Origin: M3007 sp964630705
GTDB lineage: Bacteria; Bacteroidota; Bacteroidia; Chitinophagales; Saprospiraceae
Assembly (NCBI GenBank): GCA_964630705.1
Contig: CAZVZH010000001.1
Location: 18,656-82,655 of the forward strand
Direction: 5' to 3'
Length of the DNA: 64,000 bases
Of the stretch, positions 25,459-33,700 are shown in pieces (the stretch's first letter is position 1; each line of letters begins with the position of its first letter). Position numbers and translations under genes: made by a program. The notes beneath the pieces were generated by a model. The model had not been told where the DNA came from and did no database searches. It worked only from the letters and a program-made list of their open reading frames with translations.

Positions 25459-26198
25459 AAGTATTGCCATAGCAAGTTAAGACCGGCGTAAAACACCAGC
25501 AGTCCGGTAATGTTCCGCACTGTTTTTTGTGGAAAACGATGCGTGCTCCAGTACACCCCCAAGCGGCCGCCCAAAGCAACGGCCATCAACAGCGGGAACA
25601 GGAAGTGTGGCTGCAATAAAATTCCTTGGGCAATTTGTCCACCCAAACCTGCAGCCGATTGACATAAAATAAAAAAACTGGCCGCCGCCGAGATGGTTTT
25701 TGGCGCATCCCAGCGCAACAAATGGAGTACTGGAGACAAAAAAATGCCTCCCCCAATTCCGGTCAAACCGGCCAAAAACCCCAAGCTGCCGCCCAGCCCC
25801 AGGTTGGTTTTTGGGGATAGACTTTTTGCGCTTGGGGCGGTGGATTCAGCCCTGTTTTGGAGCCACATGGCGATGGCCGCTACGATCAAACTAAAGCCCA
25901 GCAGGATAAAAAAGACGCGTTCGCTGAGTTTTAGGTACCCACCTAAAAAAGCCAAGGGGATGCCCGTAAGGGCAAGTGGAAGCGTTTTTTGCCAGTTGAT
26001 TTGTCGGGCGCGCCAGTACGTCAATATGTTCCCACTCACGACCACCAGGTTGCACAATAAAGCCGCGGGGCGTAAGACTGCCATCGGTAATCCCCACAAG
26101 GCAAGGATCGCCAAGTAACTGGACCCGCCGCCGAATCCGGCGGAAGCATACAAAAGCGCAACCGCAAAAAATAATGCAATAAGTTCGGGGTGGACCAT
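25455..26198 (-). CDS. TauE/SafE (TSUP) family permease
   Basis: 247 residues from the ATG at 26198, where the first membrane helix begins (ELIALFFAVALLYASAGFGG). About eight hydrophobic segments and the two internal Gly-rich repeats (GFGGGSSYLAIL, GLTGIGGGIFLSPVL) identify the family, whose members move sulfite, sulfonates or other anions across the inner membrane. It overlaps moaD by 4 bases, so it is coupled to molybdopterin synthase. A link to sulfite, which a molybdoenzyme could oxidise, is plausible but unproven. Confidence 0.85.
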   Translation of the reverse strand: MVHPELIALFFAVALLYASAGFGGGSSYLAILALWGLPMAVLRPAALLCNLVVVSGNILTYWRARQINWQKTLPLALTGIPLAFLGGYLKLSERVFFILLGFSLIVAAIAMWLQNRAESTAPSAKSLSPKTNLGLGGSLGFLAGLTGIGGGIFLSPVLHLLRWDAPKTISAAASFFILCQSAAGLGGQIAQGILLQPHFLFPLLMAVALGGRLGVYWSTHRFPQKTVRNITGLLVFYAGLNLLWQYL

Positions 26199-26261
26199 GC
26201 CCGGTTCGTTGAATTGGAATCCATTGTAAGACGGATCACGCAAAGGTCGCGTTTTCCCGTA

Positions 26262-26269
26262 TACCTTTG
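26262..26269 (+). promoter_or_regulatory. -7 box (TACCTTTG) directly before moaA
   Basis: A perfect TANNTTTG match ending 4 bases before the moaA ATG. The expected transcription start falls at or next to the A of the start codon, which suggests a leaderless mRNA. Confidence 0.6.
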
Positions 26270-26273
26270 CAGG

Positions 26274-27272
26274 ATGAAATCTGGATTGTACGACAATCAC
26301 GGTCGCTTGATCAATTACCTGCGAATTGCCGTCACGGATCGCTGCAACCTGCGTTGTGCATATTGTATGCCGGAGGAGGGGATTCGATTCGGGCCGAAAA
26401 ACAGCCTGTTGCAGTATGAAGAAATTTTACGGCTGGTGCGGATATTGGCGGGCATGGGCATAGAGAAAATCCGGGTCACTGGCGGCGAGCCCTTTGTGCG
26501 CCGGGAAATTATGGATCTGTTCCGGGGCTTGACTCAAACGCCTGGAATTGCTGCCGTGCACTTGACCACTAATGGAACCTTGACAGCCCCCCATCTGCCA
26601 GAACTTTTCCAGTTGGGGGTCAGGAGTATCAATCTGAGCCTGGACAGCCTGGACCCTTCTCGTTTTTTCGCTATCACCCGGCGCGACAGCTTTGACCAAG
26701 TCTGGAGATCCTTTTTGGAAATGCTGGCACTAGGTTTCGAGGTTAAGATCAACGCTGTGTTGCTTCAGGGGAAAAACGATCAGGACATTTTGCCATTTGT
26801 GGAAATGACCCGACAATACCCCGTGAGCGTCCGGTTTATAGAAGAAATGCCTTTTAATGGACAGGGAAAAACGGAAGAAGCGCTTTTTTGGAATTGGCAA
26901 CGGATTGAGCAGCATATCCGGGCTGCGTATCCGGACTTAAAAAAAATGCCCGATCCGCCGCATTCTACGGCGCTCAACTATTCGATACCCGGGCACCTGG
27001 GCAGCATTGGAATCATTCCAGCCTTTTCGCGTACCTTTTGTGGCAGTTGCAACCGCTTACGGGTGACGCCCGAAGGTTTGCTAAAGACCTGCTTATATGA
27101 CGATGGCGTGTTTAATCTTCGCGATCTGATGCGCGCCGGCGCTACCGATTTGCAAATCCAACAGGCTATTCAAGATGCCGTAGGACACCGTGCCAAAGAT
27201 GGGTTTGAGGCGGAAAGCCGCCGCTTGGGGGGCATGCCTGTCCGGGAAAGTATGACCACCATTGGCGGCTAA
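26274..27272 (+). CDS. moaA: GTP 3',8-cyclase MoaA (radical SAM)
   Basis: 332 residues from the ATG at 26274 (MKSGLYDNHGRLINYLRIAV). An in-frame upstream start would overlap the divergent permease gene and precede the promoter. The radical SAM cluster CNLRCAYC is near residue 24, TGGEPFVRREI follows, and the C-terminal second cluster CGSCNRLRVTPEGLLKTC is complete. The chain ends in the Gly-Gly typical of MoaA. It makes 3',8-cyclo-7,8-dihydro-GTP, the first step of molybdenum cofactor synthesis. Confidence 0.96.
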   Translation: MKSGLYDNHGRLINYLRIAVTDRCNLRCAYCMPEEGIRFGPKNSLLQYEEILRLVRILAGMGIEKIRVTGGEPFVRREIMDLFRGLTQTPGIAAVHLTTNGTLTAPHLPELFQLGVRSINLSLDSLDPSRFFAITRRDSFDQVWRSFLEMLALGFEVKINAVLLQGKNDQDILPFVEMTRQYPVSVRFIEEMPFNGQGKTEEALFWNWQRIEQHIRAAYPDLKKMPDPPHSTALNYSIPGHLGSIGIIPAFSRTFCGSCNRLRVTPEGLLKTCLYDDGVFNLRDLMRAGATDLQIQQAIQDAVGHRAKDGFEAESRRLGGMPVRESMTTIGG

Positions 27273-27280
27273 GCAGGTCC

Positions 27281-28474
27281 TTAGCGGTATCGATACAATC
27301 GAAACGGCGTCTCTGTATCGAACCAATCCGAACCTTTAGGCAATTCCAAAAAACCATCGGCATCCTGCAAGTTCGCCAGGTCGCCGCTGCCATGTCCAGG
27401 TTTGGGCTTGGCCAAGAGTTTGCCAAATTGATTTTCGATTAAAACGGGGACAAACCAAGTCAAATTCGGCTTGAATTCGAGCGGCGTATCTAAAAACGCC
27501 CACTGTGCAGGGCTTTGACCAAGGCCAAGTTTTTTTTCCAGCCAGGGAATTACATACCGGCAGGTGCACATGAAAGCGGAAACAGGGTTGCCTGGTAGCG
27601 CAAAAACAGCAGCGCCTGAGCCATTTCGGCCGAATAACAGGGGCTTGCCGGGGCGTTGGGTTACTTTGTGAAACAGGATTTCAACGCCTAATTGCTGTAG
27701 CAACAGTGGAATGAAATCGCGCTTTCCGGCCGATACGCCACCAGTAACCAAGAGCGCATCATACTCAGTCAGAATTTCCGCAACCGTTTTTTCTACACCC
27801 TCAAAAATATCTTCGCATAAAAACGTATCGACATTTACCGGCAATGAAGCCAACAAGGCTTGAATCGCATAGCTATTCGACAAGCGGATTTGCCAGGGTA
27901 GGGGAGTGGCCGTAACCGGCACGAGTTCATCGCCGGTGGACAATACGGCCACCCGAAGTTGCCGGCTTACCAAAATTGAGGTTTTGCCCACAGTAGCAAG
28001 CACGCTGATCTCTGCCGGCCCAATTCGAGTGCCAGGTTCCAACAGAACATCATTTTCTCGTCGGTCGAATCCCTTTCGGTGGATATGCTGGCCCAAATTG
28101 ACGGGTTGGTCGTGCAGGCGCATCATGCCAGCGTTGGCGTCTAAATGTTCGTATTGAATTACGGTATCTGCGCCTTCTGGCAACACCGCGCCGGTGGCTA
28201 CCTCCATGCAGTTTCCGGGCCCCCAGAGGGGTAGGGGAGCGGCTCCGGCAGCGACCGAGCCAACTACTTGAAAAGTGCGCATGCCAGCAGTATAATCGCC
28301 GAAACGGATAGCAATGCCATCCATCGCCACCCGATCGAAGGGGGGAAAGTCCCGGTCGGCAAAGATCTGTTCGCGGAGGACTTTCCCTAAGGCCGAATCG
28401 AGGGCTACATGATTGGGATCAATCACTTGGCCATGACCCAAAACAATTTCAGTGGCTTGTTCAACTCCTGTCAT
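27281..28474 (-). CDS. moeA: Molybdopterin molybdenumtransferase MoeA
   Basis: 397 residues, usual length. Signature parts: DFPPFDRVAMDGIAIR, EGADTVIQYEHLD, GKTSILVSRQLRVAVLSTGDEL, LLVTGGVSAGKRDFI and FALPGNPVSAFM. It inserts molybdate into adenylated molybdopterin. It is convergent with moaA (8 bases between stops) and divergent from moaC. The adenylating partner (MogA/MoaB/Cnx1G-type) is not encoded in the window. Confidence 0.95.
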   Translation of the reverse strand: MTGVEQATEIVLGHGQVIDPNHVALDSALGKVLREQIFADRDFPPFDRVAMDGIAIRFGDYTAGMRTFQVVGSVAAGAAPLPLWGPGNCMEVATGAVLPEGADTVIQYEHLDANAGMMRLHDQPVNLGQHIHRKGFDRRENDVLLEPGTRIGPAEISVLATVGKTSILVSRQLRVAVLSTGDELVPVTATPLPWQIRLSNSYAIQALLASLPVNVDTFLCEDIFEGVEKTVAEILTEYDALLVTGGVSAGKRDFIPLLLQQLGVEILFHKVTQRPGKPLLFGRNGSGAAVFALPGNPVSAFMCTCRYVIPWLEKKLGLGQSPAQWAFLDTPLEFKPNLTWFVPVLIENQFGKLLAKPKPGHGSGDLANLQDADGFLELPKGSDWFDTETPFRLYRYR

Positions 28475-28482
28475 AATCCTGT

Positions 28483-28490
28483 ACTTTTGG
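28483..28490 (+). promoter_or_regulatory. -7 box (TACTTTTG) for moaC-mobA
   Basis: A perfect TANNTTTG match in the 51-base gap between divergent moeA and moaC, 35 bases upstream of the moaC ATG. Confidence 0.6.
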
Positions 28491-28525
28491 CGAACTGATC
28501 TAATTTTAAGCGGAAAAGTAAGGAT

Positions 28526-29005
28526 ATGTCATCATTTACACACCTTGATTCGAAAGGGCAGCCGGCCATGGTCGATATCGGAAAAAAAACGGTCACCGCT
28601 CGTAAAGCCCGTGCACGCGCCATTGTACTGTTGCCAGCTTCAGTGTTCAGTTTGTTAAATCAAGGAGAGTTATATTTACCCAAAGGGCCAGTTTTTCAAA
28701 CAGCAATCCTGGCAGGCATACTTGCCGCTAAAAAAACAGGCGACCTGATACCCTTGTGCCACCCACTTGGGCTCGACAATTGTCAGGTGGAAATTGAAGC
28801 GAAGCAGGAAGGGGAAATCTACCTGTATTGTACCGCTGCTTTAACAGGCAAAACCGGGGTTGAAATGGAGGCCCTGACGGGCGTTTCTATTGCCGCCTTG
28901 ACGATCTATGATATGTGCAAAGCGCTGGCAAGCGATATTGTAATTCGCGAAATCCGCTTGATGGAAAAAACAGGCGGCAAAAAAGACTATCACCATGCTG
29001 AGTGA
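28526..29005 (+). CDS. moaC: Cyclic pyranopterin monophosphate synthase MoaC
   Basis: 159 residues, normal length. Conserved parts: MVDIGKKTVTARKA, IPLCHPLGLDNCQVEIE, TGKTGVEMEALTGVSIAAL and TIYDMCKA. It converts the MoaA product to cyclic pyranopterin monophosphate. Its 3' end overlaps mobA by 11 bases, which suggests coupled translation. Confidence 0.96.
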   Translation: MSSFTHLDSKGQPAMVDIGKKTVTARKARARAIVLLPASVFSLLNQGELYLPKGPVFQTAILAGILAAKKTGDLIPLCHPLGLDNCQVEIEAKQEGEIYLYCTAALTGKTGVEMEALTGVSIAALTIYDMCKALASDIVIREIRLMEKTGGKKDYHHAE

Positions 29006-29621
29006 ACAAATTGCGATACCCGAAGTAAAAGGTCTGGTGCTTGCCGGCGGAAGGTCGACACGGATGGGCCAAGACAAGGGGCTGCTGAATTGGCACGGGA
29101 AACCGCAACGGGAGTTTTTGGTAGATGTGTTACACGCTGCCGGCTTGGACGCATTTATATCTTGCCGGCCTGACCAAGCTCCCGAGCTTCCGGGGATACC
29201 GTTGATTATTGATGAAAAAGAGGGGTTGGGGCCGCTCGGCGCCTTACAGTCTGCGTTTTCACGCTATCCTGCAATCGCTTGGTTGGCTATTGCTTGCGAC
29301 ATGCCGCTGTTGGATAGCGAAACCATCAAATATTTGTTGGAGAACCGACACCCCGGCTTTGCCGCCACCGCTTTTCGGGCTCCAGCATTTTCAGACGGTT
29401 CGCCCGACCCCCTTTGCGCTATTTGGGAGCCTTCTATTGCTTCAATTATCGAACAGCGTTTAAAAAACGACCAACGTTGTGCCCGTAAAACCTTACTGGA
29501 GGCTGGTGTTTTTGTGCTGGAACCAATAGATGAACACCGGTTGTGCAACATAAATACCCCACTGGAACGGGAGCGATTGGAAGGTAATGCAAAACGCTAT
29601 TCCGTACATTTGCGACCATAA
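28995..29621 (+). CDS. mobA: Molybdenum cofactor guanylyltransferase MobA
   Basis: 208 residues. The N-terminal nucleotidyltransferase motif LAGGRSTRMGQDKGLL (residues about 14-29) and ACDMPLLDSETI are those of MobA. It attaches GMP to the molybdenum cofactor, as needed by DMSO-reductase family enzymes. Its presence implies the organism has such enzymes in addition to any sulfite-oxidase-type ones. It is translated from the moaC mRNA. Confidence 0.9.
   Translation: MLSEQIAIPEVKGLVLAGGRSTRMGQDKGLLNWHGKPQREFLVDVLHAAGLDAFISCRPDQAPELPGIPLIIDEKEGLGPLGALQSAFSRYPAIAWLAIACDMPLLDSETIKYLLENRHPGFAATAFRAPAFSDGSPDPLCAIWEPSIASIIEQRLKNDQRCARKTLLEAGVFVLEPIDEHRLCNINTPLERERLEGNAKRYSVHLRP
29605..29612 (+). promoter_or_regulatory. 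-7 box (TACATTTG) at the mobA 3' end
   Basis: A perfect TANNTTTG match inside the last codons of mobA, 107 bases before the coiled-coil gene, giving that gene a possible promoter and a roughly 100-base leader. Confidence 0.5.
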
Positions 29622-29718
29622 AATTGATGTTTAGTCGGTCGATCGACAAAATACTACGGTATCCCCGGCGTTTTCGGGGCGTGACAAAACGATTTCCTAC
29701 TATTTTAAAACTTACACT

Positions 29719-30642
29719 ATGAGTGAAAATTCAAACTCGCGCGTTTACGGAATCATCATCGCCATTTTGCTACTGATCTCTGCCATCTTGGGCTGGTACT
29801 TCTGGCAAAAATCCCAAAAAATGATGTCCGAAAGCAAAACCAGGCAAGCAACATTGGACTCGCTGGTTTTAGTAAAACAAAACATTGAACATGAACTGGA
29901 CAGCCTGTCCTTGGCTTACTCCAACCTGCGTACCGAAAACGAAAACCTTCAGGGCCGGGTAACCAATACCGCCGCTATTATCGAGCAAAAAGAAATCACC
30001 ATCCGGCAGCTTAAATCGTCAAACTCAAAAAGCCTGAAAGAATTGCAAGACCAAATTGCCGGATTGCAAAAAGTACGAACAGAATACGAAACGATCATCA
30101 CGGTATTAAGGCAGGAAAACCAGCAACTTCGCGAAGAGAACGAACGGCTGGAAGGCGAAAACGCCCAACTCCGCGGCGACAAAGAGCAGCTATCTGGTCA
30201 AGTAACGGATCTAGCCAAACAACTAGAGGATCAAATCCGTAAAACACAATCCGCCACTTTTAAAGCCACGTCATTCCGGGTAGAAGTCGAGCGCCGTAAC
30301 GACAAACTGACGGCCAAGGCTCGTCGCGCCCGTGAATTGCTGGTTAGCTTCGATCTGGCCGACGTGCCAACAACTTTTCAGGGCCCCCAAAAACTTTATT
30401 TGTCTATTACCGACGACAAGGGCAACCCAATCACGGCAGCCAACCCCATCAAAGCGACCGTTTATGCACCGACCGGACCCGTAGAAATTATCGCACAACA
30501 GGTCAAACCCGTAGTGTTAGAGCCGACTCAGCGCCTGTCTTTTGTCCATAAACTGGAAGACAGGCTAAAGTCCGGTAATTATGTTGCTGCAATTTATTGC
30601 GATAAGGGCTTACTCGGCGCATCGAGTTTTCGCCTCCGTTAA
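29719..30642 (+). CDS. Membrane-anchored coiled-coil protein
   Basis: 307 residues. One transmembrane helix near the N-terminus (IIIAILLLISAILGWYFW, about residues 12-29) is followed by a long charged coiled coil (about 35-185, rich in Glu/Gln/Lys/Leu heptads such as ENQQLREENERLEGENAQL). A C-terminal beta-sandwich-like domain (about 190-307) contains KLYLSITDDKGNPITAA and SFVHKLEDRLKSGNYVAAIY. It is probably anchored in the inner membrane with the coiled coil in the periplasm. I know the type as a conserved Bacteroidota unknown. A terminator follows, separating it from the TamB-like gene. Confidence 0.8.
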   Translation: MSENSNSRVYGIIIAILLLISAILGWYFWQKSQKMMSESKTRQATLDSLVLVKQNIEHELDSLSLAYSNLRTENENLQGRVTNTAAIIEQKEITIRQLKSSNSKSLKELQDQIAGLQKVRTEYETIITVLRQENQQLREENERLEGENAQLRGDKEQLSGQVTDLAKQLEDQIRKTQSATFKATSFRVEVERRNDKLTAKARRARELLVSFDLADVPTTFQGPQKLYLSITDDKGNPITAANPIKATVYAPTGPVEIIAQQVKPVVLEPTQRLSFVHKLEDRLKSGNYVAAIYCDKGLLGASSFRLR

Positions 30643-30675
30643 TTACAAAAAGTATCTAGTAAATACCTGACGTAA

Positions 30676-30716
30676 AGAAAGTGTGGAGACGAACGGAATC
30701 CACACTTTCTTGTTTT
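30676..30716 (+). terminator. Intrinsic terminator before the TamB-like gene
   Basis: A perfect 12-base stem (30676-30687 with 30699-30710) with an 11-base loop is followed by TGTTTT. It lies 34 bases after the coiled-coil gene stop and ends 9 bases before the next start codon. Confidence 0.8.
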
Positions 30717-30724
30717 AAAGTAGA

Positions 30725-33700
30725 ATGAAGCAGACGCCAGTAACACCGGAAAAATCCGTTTGGGAATCCGCCGTATGGATACGGCTTAAACGGCTTTGGC
30801 GGCGCATAGAGAATATTGCGTTTGTGCTGGTAATGCTGCTCACGTTTTTATATTTTGTTCTGCAAGCTTCGTGGGTGCAAAACTGGCTTATTGCCAAAAT
30901 AGCCAACTACCTTTCCTCGGAGCTCCAAACGAACGTATCGATACAACATATCGATGTTTCATTTTTTGACAATCTTGTACTGGAGGGCTTTTATGTAGAA
31001 GACCTCAACGGCGACACCTTGTTGTATGCCGGAAGCCTTACTGCGGGGCTCAATTCCAACATTTTCTCATTACTCCGTAATCGAATTGAATTTAATGAAA
31101 TCAACCTGCAGGAAGCCCGGTTTAACTTAAATCGTCAAAAAGGGGAAGCATTCACCAACTTACAGTTTTTGGTGGATTACTTCGGTAGCCCGGAGCCGAA
31201 AACAGCCTCAAAACCCAAGCCTTTCAGGATTAGCGTTCAAAACTTACGCCTTAGCGATGTTCAATTTTTATTTTGGGATGCTGTGCGCGGACAAAAGATG
31301 TGGGGGGCTATACCAATCGGCTTGATCCGTATTAATCAAATGGATATAGCATCTAAAATACTGGATGTTCAATCTATTAATTTAGAAGGTGCTGTCTTTA
31401 CTATTGGAGAATTTCCTGCTTCTGGGACTCCTGTTGACGCAAAACAAGTAGCGGTTCAAAAGCCTAAACCGGAAGTATCTTCTGATACTTCTATTTTTCG
31501 GGCAAAGGTGTGGCAATTAATCCTAAAGAACTGCAAGTTTGCGATGGACCGGTTCGACAAATCCCCCGGAGCACAAACACCCGCCGGAGTGATGGACTAT
31601 GACCATTTAAGTGTCAGCGATATTCATCTCCAGGCCGATAGTGTATTGGCCGACGCTAACCTTTGTTTTACTGGCGTATTACGACACCTTTCTGCACGGG
31701 AGCAAGGTGGCCTGGTCCTGAATAGTCTCCGAGCAAATGAGGTTCTGGTTAGCGATACTATGGTGGCGCTCTATGGCATGCGCCTAGAAACCAACGGTAG
31801 TCGCATTGGCGACACATTGTTAATGCGCTATAGTACCTACCGGGCATTCAATGATTTTAATAACAAGGTACGGCTGGAAGGCCATTTTGACACATCGTCG
31901 GTTGTGCGGTTGGGAGATATTATGTTTTTCAGCCCGGAAGTAGCTAATAATTCATTTTTCAAAAAAAATCAAGACCAATTGGTGCACTTGTCGGGTAGGG
32001 TGGAAGGTCGGATAAACCGATTGAATGGCAGGGACCTATTGATTCGCTTTGGCTTTGGCAGCTTGGTTAAAGGAAGTTTTGATGGCGATGATTTAGCTGA
32101 AGGCAGCGATCGGATGCGCTTGCTTCTTGACTTGGAGCAGGTGCAATCGAATATCCAAACCCTGCGCAAAGTGATTCCGGGTTTTGACCCGCCGGCATAT
32201 TTTGACAAGTTGGGGCAATTTAGCTTTAATGGCACATACCAGTTGTTTTTTGGCACCAACCATATTTTTAACGGCGACTTAGTCAGTAATAATGGATTTG
32301 GGAAAGTTGACATGAAACTTGACCTGACCGGTGGGCGGGAAAAAGCACGGTATTCGGGGTACCTTAACATGAATGAGTTTGACTTAAAAAATTGGACGGG
32401 GAACCCGGAGTTTGGCAAAACGACCTTTCGTTTGAATATAGCATCTGGCACAGGACTTACCTTGCAAACAATTAAATCGGACTTAACGGGCACTATAGAC
32501 TCTTTTTACTTCCGAGGATACAACTATCAAAATGTTCGGCTGAATGGCCAGTTTAACCGGCAACAATTTAAAGGTGATGTTGCCATGGAAGACCCCAATA
32601 TAGATTTTGTATTCAATGGAGCGGTAAACCTTGCCGACTCGGTTCCTGAATATGACTTTAGTGCAGATTTGCGACGGCTGGATATGGGAGCCTTGAATCT
32701 AGTTGATCAGGATTTGATTTTATCCGGCAGGATTGAAGAAATAAAATTGGTGGCAAGCGATTGGAGCAGTTTACGTGGAGGAATTAATTTGCGTAACTTT
32801 AAAATCATACAAGACAAAGAAGTTATTCACCAAATAGATTCGCTCACTTTTGCTGCATTTCAATTGCCAAGCGGAGAACGGCATTTCATTTTATTGTCAG
32901 ACATTGCCGATGGCTATTTAAAAGGGCAATTTGAAATTGGGCAGATAGGTAAAAACCTGCTTCGGTTGCTGAATAGAAGTTTCCCCGATTTGGTGCGGCA
33001 AGCTTATGGGACTCCAGTAATAGACACAACAGCACTAACAGATAATTTTAAAGTCAATCTACAAATAAAAGACACCAGAAGCCTAACCCTCTTGTTTGAC
33101 GCGCGACTAGACACACTTCGCGATTTTAATTTACGCGCATCGGTAAATGGAGCCGACGGCTCGTCCGATCTCAGTGTGCAAATGCCCTTTTTGCGATTTA
33201 ATGGGCTAACCTTTCATCATGTAGATTTTACTTGGTCTGGGCGGGATAAAATTGGCCATTTTGAGTTGAAGGTCCCCAAGGCCTTACTAGAAAATGAGCA
33301 GGAGTTGGTTCAGTTGCAAATTAATGGAACTGCAATTAAAGACCAAGTCAATTTTTCATTTTCAACAGAAGATACTACTTCCATAATTGAACGAATACAG
33401 TTAGAAGGCGTATTGTCTATAGTTGATTCCTCATGGCAGCTACACTTCAATACATCTGAAATAACTTTGTTTGGCGATCAATGGTACATGGAAGAAAACA
33501 ATTTTTTAAGGTTTTCTAAGAATCGCTTTGAAACAAGCAACTTTGAGCTAATGAATGGCCTTCAGCGCATTAATATAGAGCATATTAATGCAGGCTCTGG
33601 TGTTAGATTTTCATTGTCAAATTTTAATCTGAACTTCATAAATCGGTTTGCCCAAATTGACAACATATCCTATAGCGCTAAAATATTTAATCTTGATATT

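Noticed and set aside
26199..26273. A molybdenum cofactor riboswitch before moaA
   Set aside because: The 75-base gap contains a promoter box ending 4 bases from the ATG, which leaves no room for a structured leader.
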